Source: Eucommia ulmoides (Eukaryota; Streptophyta; Magnoliopsida; Garryales; Eucommiaceae). Taken from it: a stretch of 64,000 nucleotides of DNA. The stretch spans positions 25,417,212-25,481,211 of the forward strand of contig CM028335.1 of assembly GCA_016647705.1 (NCBI GenBank), read 5' to 3'. This document shows positions 44,122-56,550 of the stretch, piece after piece. Under the pieces are notes generated by a model. That model had not been told where the DNA came from. It did no database searches and saw only the letters and a program-made list of their open reading frames with translations. Position 1 is the stretch's first letter; every line of letters begins with the position of its first letter. The translations under genes were made by a program, and so were the position numbers.

Positions 44122-44430
44122 ATTAACGTTAACGTGGGTGTTTTACGCGATCGACCACCGACCTCTTCGGAGTTCGGAGACCCCATCGACGCCCACCCAC
44201 TCTGGTTCAAGCCTTCTTCCTTCCTCAACCAGGGTTTCGACTCCAAATCAAAGATGGGTGCTCTAGTTCTCTCGACCACTGCACCTCTCACCAAATCGAA
44301 GCTCTATCATCTAATAGGGAGAAATCTTAGAGAGATAGGGGATCTTTCACGTGATTTTAGGTTGAGAGAGAGAGAGAGTTCAGAGCCAGAGAGAGAGAAT
44401 ATAGGGGAATAGTTGTTCAGGGCTATATAT
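44122..44430 (+). other. Unrecognised sequence after the DRP-like break
   Basis: The fragment is followed at once by a palindromic AATTAACGTTAACGT stretch and a 92-codon frame (44134-44412) that resembles no dynamin segment and ends in a GAGAGAGAG run. It is probably unrelated DNA joined at the breakpoint. Confidence 0.4.
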
Positions 44431-44929
44431 GTCTTTTTATCTTTTATTTTGTCTGCCAGAAGGACTAAAAGTTTAATTAAATGTACTAGAGGTCTTTTTC
44501 CTACATGATCTCTTAAATCAGGATTAAATAATAAAAACCTCTAAAAAAAAATAGAACATAAACAAAAAAAAAAAAAAAAAAAAAAAAAAAGGAATCAGAA
44601 AAAAATGGACTGTAAATTTCTCTCGCTTTCACCAACTTGTTCTCTATTTTTTGTGCATTGGAGAGAAAACTATTGAGATTATTAAAGAAGACATGAGTCT
44701 GTTCAAGAGGACATAGGTGAATCACGGGCTAGCGCAAGTTAAAAAATTCTGAGAAACAGGTTGGTAAATACATAAGACATCCTTGAACCTTCTTCTTGCT
44801 CGGGCCATTTCCAATTGAGGTGTCTTTTTAAAGAATTTGTACCATAACAATTGAGGTGCAAGATGAAACTTTTCAATCTCGAGTAAGTCTTTTCATATAT
44901 AAATTACTCTGAAAAATTTCAAAAATTTG

Positions 44930-45290
44930 ATGTGATATTCTAACACCGACCCTCACGTGCAACCCCGCCTTATACGTAATACGATGAAACAGCAGAAACA
45001 ACAAGAGAAATATTCAAGTAATCGAGGACAAACAAAAGAGACTTCCTAGACCTAATTTTGATACCATGTTAGGAGGTTTCAACTTAAAATCATATGTTGT
45101 CAAGTAGAACAACTCCTTTTATATGTGTATTTTGAAAAGTCAACTTGAAATTTTAACAGAAACAATACATCCTCATTGCATAAAATGTATGGTGTATCAC
45201 ATAAGAAGATAGAATACACCAATGTCTTGCCAAAAATCAAGCATCATCCTTATATGGTTCCAATGAGATGAAACTTATGTTGAAATACCC
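44930..45290 (-). repeat. Dispersed repeat with CCCTCACGTGCAAC and GATACCATGTTAG motifs
   Basis: The combination CGACCCTCACGTGCAACCCC (44948), ACGATGAAACAG and TTTTGATACCATGTTAG (45056) belongs to a repeat scattered widely in dicot genomes, often near genes. On the minus strand, CTAACATGGTATCAAAA resembles an LTR end followed by an initiator-Met primer site, so it may be an old LTR remnant. The boundaries are not clear. Confidence 0.4.
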
Positions 45291-46833
45291 TAAATAACTG
45301 CATCATGTGCGTGCTCGAGTGGTCTAACTGTTTTAGTTGCTATGTGTAGACACGGCTCATTTTCTTTATTTTCTTGTAGGCCTTTTGTTTTCACTAACCA
45401 AGTGGATGGGGAGCTTGTTGCGGTTGAACCAACAATGACACACAACACAAGCAGTGACAGAAAATAAAATCCAATCAAATCTACATATTTTAACTCTTCA
45501 TTTTTATCCTATTTAAATCACAAGAAATTAAGATAATTTGATTACATTAACAAATACATATAATGTGTGCCACATTTATTATTCACTTTTTTTTTTTTTT
45601 TTTTTTTTTATACCCACACTTACACAAGGTGTAAGACTAATCTCATTTGCGGTGCGTGGTTATCTCTCCCAATAAGTATTTTTCTGCAGGTTTAAATCTT
45701 TGATCTTACAAAAGACCCTCAACTACTTTAGCTCAAATTGACTTTACTACTTGAGTCACATCTTGTTGGTCCACATTTACTACTCACTAGTATACTCTCG
45801 AAGGCCTATAAATTTTTATGGTAATGAGGTTATGTTAATTGATTCTGAAATTAGACTAAGAAATATAAATATGAGAAAGAAAGTGAAAATAAAATATTTT
45901 AAAATGAAAATATAAATTAACAAATGGACTATTGAAATAATTTTAAAGTGTAACATATTAGGCAACAAATATATTTGTACAATACAATCCTTCAATCCAA
46001 TTCATCTTCATATTCATTTTTAGGATGTTAAATCTCCATCTCTCTTTATTTTAAATCTCACTTTTTTTTTAATCTCTTATAGTTTCTCTCTTTTCATCTC
46101 ACCAAACAATTAAAGCTTGAAGATGCGTTTCATTCTTTATTGGAATTACAATGTCTTTTTCATTTTTTTTTTTACCAAACACATCATTAAAAGAGAACAA
46201 AAGAAAAAAAAAACAATTGATAAATATTATCGCACTCTGCGATGTCAAATTACACAGCATTTGTATTATTTTTTTAATTATATGATAAAAGTGTGTAAGG
46301 AGTAAATTTATGTGCACTTCAAGTAGTTCACTTCTTCGAGTGATTTTAAAGGCGTTCTTGCCCACATCAGGTTCGTGTATTTTAAAATTTTATTTTTTGG
46401 AGTGTTCTCTCACACGATCAAACTCTGATTAAAAAAATAAAAAATTCGGTACTTATTCTCTTGGGTTAATTTGTACTGCTACTTGTGACATTAAAACTGG
46501 GGTGCAAGACATTTTTTTAATAGTACGAATAGGGATTGAAAGAAAAGAAAAGAAAAAGACCATCATGCCTACACGTGGACGAAAAGAAGTGGTCCAAAAA
46601 ACACTGGAAATGCAGTATGTCAAGACGATAGCCTGGACGAGTCCACATTAAGTTTGTGGTCCATTTGGATTGGTGGGCCATGGGCTTTCAAAGATGGGCT
46701 ATCAATAATTAGGGATCCCATCATCAACCACCTTACCATAACTTTGTGGAAAAAAACGATTAAATCTACACCACCACAAAGTGATGAGACCGTTTAGAGA
46801 TTCATTTTTCTTTTCCTTTTCTCTTTTCCTCAG

Positions 46834-46881
<48 letters not shown>

Positions 46882-46913
46882 TAAGAAGTATGACAAGAAA
46901 ATAAAAGTGTGTA

Positions 46914-46953
<40 letters not shown>

Positions 46954-46955
46954 TT
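46834..46955. repeat. Poly-A run of about 45, (AT)n run and poly-T run
   Basis: A homopolymer A tract (about 46834-46878) is followed after about 30 bp by alternating TA (about 46912-46934) and a T tract (to about 46955). The exact lengths are likely to be unreliable in any assembly. The neighbouring open frames are products of the homopolymers. Confidence 0.85.
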
Positions 46956-47157
46956 GTTCTATATAAAAAAATTCAAAAATAGATTTTTTATTTTTTATCT
47001 TGTTTTTTCTAAAATTTGAGTGCCGGCCACTGCATATAATCTTAGGAGATTTCAACCTAATTAAATGACATATGAATATATTAGAATAATCTTTCAATTA
47101 CCAAATTGGAATGCACTATTTTTAATTAGGGAAATTTAATGTATGGACCTAAGAGAT

Positions 47158-48070
47158 GGTAAAATATATCTAATAAGATTAAAGAATGCATTTCAAGCTT
47201 TGTTGGTGGCTTCTAATTTTTATTTTTTTATTTTTTTATACATAAAATTATAATTTGTTGACTTGAAAAAATTGATAAAATTAACATTAATTTATGGTTA
47301 TTTGTTTATTATATTAGTAAAAAATAATTTGTAGAAATATTATTTTACTATTATTATTTATGTAATTTTTAATAATATATTTATTTTTGATATTTCTAAA
47401 CTGTCATCACTTACTAAAATTTATAAATTTTTTTTTTATTTTTTATCTTTTATTACCATAAATAAAAAAGAAAGAAAGAAAAATTCAAAATAAAAGTATA
47501 AATTAAAAAAAATAAAAATAAAAATAAGAGAGATATCTATATCTACATTTAATACTTAAAAGTGGAAGGAGAGAAAAGGTCTTAATAAGGTTGAAGAATA
47601 CATTTTTCAAACTTTTTGGTGGATTCTAAGTGGTCCGACCCTTCTTTGAACCCCGCACATAACGGGAGGTTTGTAACATCGGGTTTCCTTTTTTATATAT
47701 AAAATAATGAGTGATCCCATTCAATATTCTTTTAGCTATATTTATTTTTTTAATTAATGCGAAAATATATGATTAATTCTCTGGTTCAAATTTTAAATTA
47801 CTTCAAAAAATAATTGTGATTCAAATAATAATTCCATCCAGAAAGAAAATAGATACGATATAAATTAATTAAGTTAGAATTTTTTGACTAACAAAAATTG
47901 ATAAAATTAATCTTAATTTATGGTTATTTATTTACTATTTTATAATATATTAGTAAAAATTAATATGTAGAAATATTATTTTCCTTTTTATTATTTATGT
48001 AATTTTTAATCGTATATTTATTTTTTAAATTTATAAACGTTATTATTTACTAAAATTTATGCATTTGTTC
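47158..48070. repeat. Direct duplication of about 270 bp, second copy interrupted
   Basis: The blocks AGATTAAAGAATGCATTTCA then TTTGTTGGTGGCTTCTAA (47180) and AAGGTTGAAGAATACATTTT then CTTTTTGGTGGATTCTAA (47588) are paralogous. So are the blocks starting AAAAATTGATAAAATTAA at about 47267 and CAAAAATTGATAAAATTAA at about 47894, which both run for about 180 bp to ACTAAAATTTAT. In the second copy an Au-like SINE tail and other sequence separate the blocks. No gene is involved. Confidence 0.7.
47631..47695 (+). mobile_element. 3' fragment of an Au-type SINE
   Basis: The string CCGACCCTTCTTTGAACCCC, then GCACATAACGGGAGGTTTG, then CATCGGGTTTCCTTTTTT matches the conserved 3' part of plant Au SINEs (GACCC...GACCCCGC.CATAGCGGGAGC, CACCGGGCTGCCCTTTT) with several changes. 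The tRNA-like head is not visible. Confidence 0.55.
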
Positions 48071-48713
48071 GCAGATATTGCAACCAAATTAATCAAATGA
48101 TACCGATGTGTTTAATGCTTCAATATTACAAATTTATTATAAATTTTCTAAGTCCACGCAATGCTCGCGCAATGCGTCAGTCTAAAACTAGTGATATTAT
48201 GAACCCAAAAGCTATGGAATATATTTCTCGGTCCCCACAGATTTCTCATAGAAAGGTCCTTATTCTTTGCCCGTATATTTGTGGTTTATTTATAACCCAG
48301 TGTCATTGAGTGCTCTACAATAATGTCCATCATTTATGGGAAGTGACAGTTTTCTAAACATCAATCCACACACAAAAATGGGAGTTGTGTTCGAGATCAG
48401 CTCACAAAAAAATCGAAACAAAAATCATAAAATTAATGAGCACAAAATTGTCTCCATAGTGATATAAATTTCAGATATTTTGGATAGATATTGAGATTTA
48501 GTGAATGTTCATATTTCTGTTAAAGACTTGCTGAAAATAGCCGCTAGTTGTCTTCCCTAAATTAACGCAGGAACTAACCTACTTCTCTTAATCAACTTAA
48601 AATATAGGCTTTCTTGGAATGCACTTCGAAACATATTGCCTAAAAAATTCATATATCAATTGGCAAAATTCGAAAACCGTAGTCAGAGAAGTGAGTTGTA
48701 CTCTTTTTCGTCA

Positions 48714-51700
48714 ATGGCGAAAATGACGAATTCAACTCAACCACCACCCAAAAAAAGGGTGAATCCTGAACATCAAGGTTAGTATCGAGTGAATCTTCGA
48801 TTAGATGGTGTGGAAAGTGAATATTCATGGTTTCCTGTAGGTGTTTTGGCTGTTCTTATTGTACTCTGGTTTATGAAATTTTTATCAAATATTAATCTCC
48901 CCTAAGAATATCTCGATTGATACGAAACACGTGTTGTATCTGACTTACTTTGTTCTTCAACTTGTTCTTTAAGAATGTTCATGTGGGGCTCATTTTACCC
49001 ATTCAATTCGGAGGGTGATTGTTTATTGAATTAGTGCCACGTCATATGCACGTTGGATGTTATTTTCTTGTGGGAATATTCTATTTCATCAAAGTTAAAA
49101 CCCCACAAAAATCTAAAACATTAACGTTTTTCAAAATTGCATGTTTTAGGTTTGAGATTCCGATGCCAACCTGTTCCAATATATGAATATTCATATATTC
49201 GAACACCGGGGCTTGATGCTCTAAGATGTTGTACTCGTGTTTGTCATGCTTGTAACATGCATAAGGTAGTTTAGTCTGAAAAATATGGTGTGAACATTCG
49301 CAAATAAATGCAAACTCTATTTTGTATTTGTGCCTATTACATGTTTTATGTTGTCAATCTGGTACGAACTATGAATATTCACATTCGTTTGTGTATGTTG
49401 ATTTCAAATTGGACAATTTTTATGTTTTCAATGTGCATATTGCGTGTCAATGACCACATCCCGTTTTGTGTGTGAACATGTATATTCTATGGTATACCAA
49501 TTAAACATTTACTACATCCGATAATGACATTTTACTTTACAATAATGCTTTTGCAGCATTACGGAATACTAAACTAAAAACTGAGAGTGTGTCACAATTA
49601 CAATTCGGGCCGTTTTTGTATCGATGTGACCTCAAACAAATAGTTGATCTATTTAAAGATTGCATACTCACGACAAAGCACAAGAAGTTGTTGTCAAGAA
49701 CGCCATTTGCTAGAATATTCAAAACATTTTACGAATAGAAGTTATCTTTGGAAAACGTTAAAAAAAATGATGGTTTGCTTGAGAGGATAATTTAAGCTTT
49801 AATCCGTCGAGAGAATCATTCAGGGTAGGAGATAAATTCGTGCGTCTAACCCCACTTAATATACAGTTGATCTTTGGGCTACCATTAGGGGACGAGCTTG
49901 TTGTCCAAAGTCAATACACCCAAGCCGACTCAACTTTCCTTTGCAAACTATCATATCAACCCCAAGAGTTTAGTGTTGCATTCCTCAATACATTGATAGA
50001 GAGACCACGTCAAAGGAAAGTGATGATGATGTGCAAGACGTAATGAAACTACTTTGCTTACACCTACTCACAATGTGTTTCTTTTCGACAACTAACCAAC
50101 ACGTCCCCAAATGGTTAGTTACCTATATCAAAGACATTAACGATATGTCTACCTACAATTAGTCTGAGGCGATATATACGGACTTAGAAACTAGTCTAAA
50201 AGAATCATACATAGAGTCGAGATTAGTAACTGGGTATGTCATTGCGCTACAGGTAAACGTTGTTATGAAATAGACTTACAAAATGAATGTTCATCTCTTT
50301 CAGGAAAACGATTACTAGTGTGAATAGTCATGTTTTATTATTATGTTAGGGGATAAAATGTTCATGTGTTATTACGTCACATGAGGAATGAACATTCATT
50401 TACAGTGAACGTTTAAAATAAAAATTTCAATCATGCTCTACGTGAGTTTGACCGTTTATTTTATGTGTACACTTCACCCTTCTTACTTTCCCCCATTCCT
50501 CCATCCCCTCTCATATTGTGAGTGTTTGCATACCGAAAGTGAAATTAACTGCTGACTGATACAAGGTAACTGATTCCATCCTATTAGTACTGGTTGTGCG
50601 AGAATACTACACTGATCAAACCAATGGAAGGGTGTGAATTTTGCATCCCAATAATGCAAAAATAGTGCTTAACCACCTATGCAAACACTATTGGGTACAC
50701 GCCAATGACACACTTTCGAGATGACCAGGTATAAAATCTGAGAAATTAGCCCATAACATTGTATTCATACATAAAATATGGGCGTTGTTAAGTCATGAAA
50801 AAGTCATTATTTAAACAGGTTTTGGAGGGCGTGATAGAAGAATCATTAACCGAGATTCAATTGGGCATCGCATCATTTATTGACGTTGACGAAGTTATTA
50901 TCGTGCGAGAAACACCTACAGCCATAATGTTAAAACTTGACAAGGGAAATGAGCCAATGGCCGATGAAAACCATTATGCTAATACGATGATTAACAATCT
51001 CGTGGTCTCATATATCGACCCCATCCTCAATTAACCAAAACTGCAAACAGCAGGACTATCGTTCGATTTAGGGATCGATGATTGCTAGATAAAAAGCACT
51101 ATCCCTATGCAAACCATGCAAGACATCACAATCGATGACGTTTATCGCATGCTAGATGAAATGGAAGAAGATTACGAAATGAAAAAGTTGAAAGAAGATG
51201 AGAGGAAAACAACAATCCTCAAAGTGTTGGCTAACCTTATAGTAAAAAACATCAACTAAATAGAGATCAATGCTCTACCCGCTCCGCTTACAAGCCAGAG
51301 AGTTCACTACGAAAAATTCGTTTTAGACTTCAATTCAAAAATAGCAGCTCTTGAAAGGGACAAAGATATATTGCTTATCGAGATGGGGGTTCATGCTATA
51401 ACGCAAAAACATAGGGATCCCCATCGTAAATACTGAGGTCGAGGATCTGAGGCGAAAATACAAAGATTTGGAGCTTGAATTTAAAGCATCCAAGTGGATT
51501 GTGAAATACCTAAATGAGGCACAAAAAGATGGGCATATAAGCCATAGTTCCATAATGAATGAACTTACAGAAAAAAAAAAATAGGGTCTTGGAAGAGAAA
51601 CTCTCTAAGTATATGTGCCAAGCTGCTGCTAGAAGAGGGGCATCTGCTGCTGCAATTGAGACTCTTTCTCAAGAAAGATCAAGAAAAATGGAACATTCAA

Positions 51701-53350
51701 CGCTTGTTGAGTCATTGAAATGATCATCCTCTACTGCTGTTGTTGCTTCCCCCTATGCTTCCACCATGAAACACTCCAAATAACGGATGCAGAGCTGCTG
51801 TCCATGATAATACCTGACACCATCCAACTAGTCATGACTCCCATACCCTGTATCCCTTCCCCAGACAAGAAAAGGGATAAAACTCAAAAAGTAAGTTCAA
51901 TGGTAAAATGTGTAAAGAGAAAAGTGAGAAATGAACGTAAGTAGACAAGTGATTACATATATGTGAAAAATAAAGGTAACGAAAAGAAAACCGATAACTC
52001 CAGCGCAATAAATGTTGATCAACTCCCTAACATTATATACGAGGATAATATTAAAATGTCTGTCAGGGACAAATCTAAGGTTACAACAATGCTCGACGAC
52101 CGGGATTGCGAGCTACTGCAGTTGATACATAACGAAGAAGGGAACATGTATATTACAGTGAACATTCACCATCATTTAGAGATGCTTGCATAATTTATTC
52201 GTACATTAAAAAATACCGTGCATTTTGTCTGTGCAGTGCTTTTGTATGGGGAGGAGATGGGCCAATCTCAACATTCTCATGTGGTGACCCAATATGTCCC
52301 ATAGAGGGGAAACAAGTGTCGGATAATGTAATGGATCAAAGTAAATACTGATTTACTCAATGTTATTTGAAATGTTCACCTACTGCTTTTTTCTGTCGTA
52401 GGTTATTGATTCGTTTGACGAATAACTAGAAAGGATGATGAAATCGACAACATTCAAATGGAAAATGGGATGGGAATGTTGGACCAGACAAAATTTGCTA
52501 TAACAAGTATAGGGGTGAGATACCAACTTTTATGTTCCAACGAATTGTTGAATCATGTGCACGATAACATTGTTGGGAATTTTCATAACACTAACACATA
52601 TTTTTTGTCCCCCCTTCCCCCCATCTCCCTCGTCCCCTCAGACTATCCTGAAAAAAATGCAGCTGAAACTGATGGACCACGTACAGACAATGATCAAGGC
52701 TTCATTCACGGGCAACTGCAGGTGCATTCTATTCCTTATGAATTCAGAGGGGCGGCATGCATATCCAAATCATTGGAAGCTGTTGGTGCTTGACATATTT
52801 GAAAAGAAATGGATTTTCTACAACTCTATTCTACTAAGGGATCCCAAAAGTTACCACTACTACAAGGATGCCCAAACAGTAGTATTAACTCTCGTTTGAC
52901 ACTTCATATACGCAAAAATTTAATTATGCATGTGTTGTACTAATATAATAGTTCAATAGAAGCATGCAATTGAAAAGTATATCACGGCAAGCCTCTTTCA
53001 AGGCTGGGGGTAACACAAGTATTGAACAATGTCTCCAAACGCAACAACAAAAAGGAGCATAAGTATTAGATACAAGATGTGAACAAACTTATTTTGTTGA
53101 ATTCAATCTTATGCGTGTTGTTTCCCTTTTCAATAATCTTAGGATCGATTGCGCAGTGTATGTGAATTATATGATGCTGCAGTATGCCGAGAACAAGCCA
53201 ATTGCGAAGACACTAAAAGTAGATAATGTGAGGCATGTCCATAAAATAGTAGTTCATTACCTACTGGACGACCCAAATCGAACGTGGACGTTGTCAGCTG
53301 CTAGGTTGAGGAACAAGATGTATGAGGGAACTTTGGATGTGACCCCATGA
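48714..53350 (+). pseudogene. Decayed Ulp1 (C48) protease-like gene with PMD/DUF1985-like N terminus
   Basis: Exon-like blocks lie in order. ATG 48714 opens MAKMTNSTQPPPKKRVNPEH with donor GGTTAG at 48778. Blocks follow at 49150-49265 and 49557-50252 (ends CTACAG/GTAAAC). The latter reads QLQFGPFLYRCDLKQIVDLF, then VRLTPLNIQLIFGLPLGDE, as in plant proteins joining a plant-mobile/DUF1985-like region to an Ulp1 domain. Acidic and coiled-coil parts follow (50795-51700). The C48 domain shows HWKLLVLD (His, 52771) and, after acceptor TTAG, IDCAVYV (Cys, 53150-53152; usual form DCGVYV). Stops at 49736-49738, in the next segment, at 50160-50162 (where relatives have Trp) and elsewhere make it a pseudogene. 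Such proteases would cleave SUMO-like tags. Similar genes also occur inside MULE transposons, so a mobile origin is possible. Confidence 0.7.
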
Positions 53351-53506
53351 CTGTGTATGTAAACACTCACGAAGAATGTTGTTTGTTGCTATCTTTTTTA
53401 ATTTTAGACTTGTTTTGTGTTTCATATCAGTCTGTTGCACTTTTTGGCTGGTTTAAAACAAACAATTCAATTTTTTTGAAGTTTTTTTTTTTTTTTTCAA
53501 ATTGGA

Positions 53507-53870
53507 GGTGAATGTTCATTATCCTCTGATTTTTAAACGTGTATGAACAAACAAATTGCACAAAGCAACCCATGTTTTACATGTATTTGAACTCTAAAAA
53601 TAAGGGTTGTGAATGTTATCAACTCCAACATAGTCGGGGGATGAAAAAGGATTCTTTTAAACCAAAGAATTCGGTTGGTTGAATCTTTTTCTTTTTCAAC
53701 GTGTAGGTGAATGTTCATTGTCCACTCCTTGTAACTTTTATGAACAAAAAAGTTGCACAAAGCAACCCATCTTTTACCCGTATTTTTGAACTCGGTAATA
53801 AGCGTTGTGAATGTTATCAATTCCAACATAGTCGGTGATGAAAAATGATTCTTTTACCCAAAAATAACAG
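53507..53870. repeat. Two-copy tandem repeat of about 195 bp downstream of the Ulp1-like gene
   Basis: Copies start GGTGAATGTTCATT(A/G)TCC at about 53507 and 53708. They share GTTGCACAAAGCAACCCAT or close variants, GTTGTGAATGTTATCAA and CCAACATAGTCGG. They differ by many substitutions and small gaps, so the duplication is not recent. Confidence 0.75.
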
Positions 53871-54139
53871 ATTGTTAACAACCAAAAGTTGTTTCGATGT
53901 AAAATGGAACGTTCGTCCACAAATGTATCTTGAATAAAAAGTTGATAAAAATTGAACCAACATTTGTTTCGATGAATGATCACGCACAATGATAGTGTGA
54001 ATGTTGCTGGTAAAATCAAGAAGTATGAAAAATTTATCAACCAAATTAAACACGGTCTAACGAAAAAGGAGACATTCATATATATCAAACATAAAAATCG
54101 TCCAAAAGCCATCATCCATACATATTGAACATACCAAAA

Positions 54140-54885
54140 CAAAAAGGCCTGGGCCAGTCCATAAAAAATACATACCTTAAAAAAAGAAAAAGAAAAAAAT
54201 ACATTTTAAATCCTCTAACTATTAACATGTTTCTAAGTAGTTTTTTTAAGTTTGTACGTTTTATTTTAAACTCTCTAAGATTTCGTTAAAAGTAATGGAA
54301 TAGAGGGGCAAAATAGTATTTTTATATTATTTTATTTATTTTCTCTTTCTTTTTTTCTTTTCTTTTTTCTTTTTTTCTTCACTTCTCTCTCTTTCCCGCT
54401 CAATTCTCTCTATCTTCCTTCCTCCCTCTCTCTCCCTCATTCTTCCTTCTTCTTGAACCATCCCCCATTATCATGGGAATATGGTATGTACCGCAATGAC
54501 TATATATCTCAGCATTGTAAACTGTAGTAGTAGAAGCAGGAGCAGAGCAAATTTTCATGGTAGATCAGTCATTGGTTGAGTTTGTCCTCCATTGATAACC
54601 CATGGATGCTCTATACATTCCTCCCTCTCCCTCTCCCTTTCTCTCTTATGAACTCCAACTGATTTAGGACACATTTATAACATAATTAAATTCTTAAAAT
54701 GGAATATACTAAAAATTTAATATATTTGATAAATGAAATAAACTAACCACTTAAAAGTATAAGTATCAATTGAATTTAGCTCAATTTTTTAATCAGCATG
54801 GACTCATTTATTTTTTAGCACTTATAACTTAAAATCGTTAAATATCTATCTATCACAATTACTATTGAACATTCTTACAATAAAA

Positions 54886-54922
<37 letters not shown>

Positions 54923-55156
54923 TTATATATAAAATGATAAATTTTTTGAGGTTAAAAGTTCTTTAATACATTCATTAGTTAACGAATACAACATTTGAAA
55001 TTTCAAACTTCTAATGTTTTGAGAGAGAAAAAAAAAATCATAAAGAAATAATTACAAAACTCCTCACGCACTACACACGCCATACGACAATACTTTCCAA
55101 GTTTGCATTCAAACATAGAACATTCAAATGAAAGATCCACATCATATATTTTTAAG
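54140..55156. other. Gene-free interval, pyrimidine-rich then AT-rich
   Basis: 54330-54460 is a long CT-rich strand-asymmetric stretch. 54480-54640 has no recognisable feature. 54700-54880 is AT-rich, with repeated TTAAAAGTATAAGTATCAA-like phrases, and an ATT run sits at about 54888-54921. I see no gene. Confidence 0.5.
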
Positions 55157-55379
55157 GTTCTTGTTGATCCCGAGGTTTTGATGAACAATTAAGGGTAGAT
55201 ATTTTTTGTGGAACTAACGTGTCTGTTGAGTGTTTCAGTTTAAGAGTTATATTAAAGATCAAATTATAAAGTAATTATTAAAGATGCAGAAATAGATATT
55301 AAAGAGATGATGAGTGTTGAAGATTATGAAGAAATTAGGTGAAAGCAACCTAAACCTTTTTTACTCTTAGGGCATGTTT

Positions 55380-56036
55380 GATAAAAAAATTAAGTGCTTA
55401 AAATCAATTATATTAAGTACTTAATTAATTAAGTTTATTTGATAAATGTAATTAGTATCACTTAATTAATTATTAAGTTAACTTAAAAATTAAGTGAAAA
55501 TGTGAGTAAAAAATTAAGCCAAGGCCACTTCACTTATTTTATTTTGCTTAATGCACTCCATTATTTCCCACTTAAAAAAAATTATATTTTGACCATTTTA
55601 CCCTTAATCCCCTATGAGGGTTTAATTAAAGTTAGGATTAATGAGAATTGAATTAATTTTGGATTATTTTATGGTTTTAATTTTATTTTATATTTAAATT
55701 ATTGTTATAATTTAATTTAAGCAATCAAATTACATAAAAAAAATACATAATATTTACATATTTTTGGGTTAATTTCTACTTTTAATTTTAATATAATTTT
55801 TTTTTAAATGGCACCTGATTTTATTGTTTTGTTCTGAATTTTTTTTTTCCACATTATCTTGATTCAAAAGTAGTTATATAAATTAAATAATTTTTAAAAT
55901 ACAAATTTTGTACTTATCAAACAAAGAAAAAAAATTCACCACTTAAATTTTCAGCACAATTTTATCAAACAACCTCCTTAAATTTTCAGTACTTAATTTT
56001 CAGCACTTAAAAATTAAGTCGTTATCAAAAAAGCCT
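55380..56036. mobile_element. Tourist-like MITE nested in the solo LTR
   Basis: The flanks are TTA at 55377-55379 and 56037-56039. Its ends are GGGCATGTTTGATAA on the left and AGGCTTTTTTGATAA as the reverse complement of the right. Sister LTRs give the empty site: at 9291 CTCTTAATATCCC runs without interruption, whereas here CTCTTA and AATGTATCCC are separated. The 657-bp AT-rich interior has no coding capacity. The TTA duplication points to PIF/Harbinger. Confidence 0.75.
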
Positions 56037-56299
56037 TTAATGTATCCCGATTATGATCATACACATGACACAAATTAATGAGTTATATTTATGTGTGTTT
56101 AATTTGATGAAATTAAGGTCCTAATTAGTATTCAATTATTTACTCCAATGTGAAATTGAAAAATAAAAATTAACCTAAATAAGATTAGTGTTTAAAATTG
56201 AATATTAGTGTCAATTGAGTTAATTGAGAAAAGAAATCGATTAAAGGATTAAAACATCGAAGTTTGGAGTTGAAATAATTTGAGGAAGGAATGTTCCAA

Positions 56300-56550
56300 C
56301 AACGATTGGTCAACCGACGGGTAAAAGGTTGGTCAACCGACGGGCGTAGGCTGAAAATTGGGAAGTCTCTGAATCGATCGGTCAACAGATCAGGGGAGAT
56401 CGATCAATTGATGAACCAAAGTGAAACTCTCTGTATCAATCGGTCAATTGACCGGAGGGGATCGGTTAACCGACCAGGGCTTAAAAATGGCCTAAAAATG
56501 CTTCCTGGATCGATCGGTCAACCGACCATTGGGGGGTCAATCAACAGACA
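56300..56550. promoter_or_regulatory. GGTCAACC/TCGATCGGTC palindrome array in solo LTR
   Basis: Repeats of GATCGGTCAACCGAC and related strings occupy the position of the GTCGAC array of the sister LTRs. Most central CpG sites appear as TpG or CpA here. Several now read TTGACC or GGTCAA, the core of the W-box recognised by WRKY factors. Confidence 0.5.

Noticed and set aside
46702-47097. 131-codon frame with long Lys/Phe runs
   Set aside because: It is created by poly-A, poly-T and (AT)n tracts.
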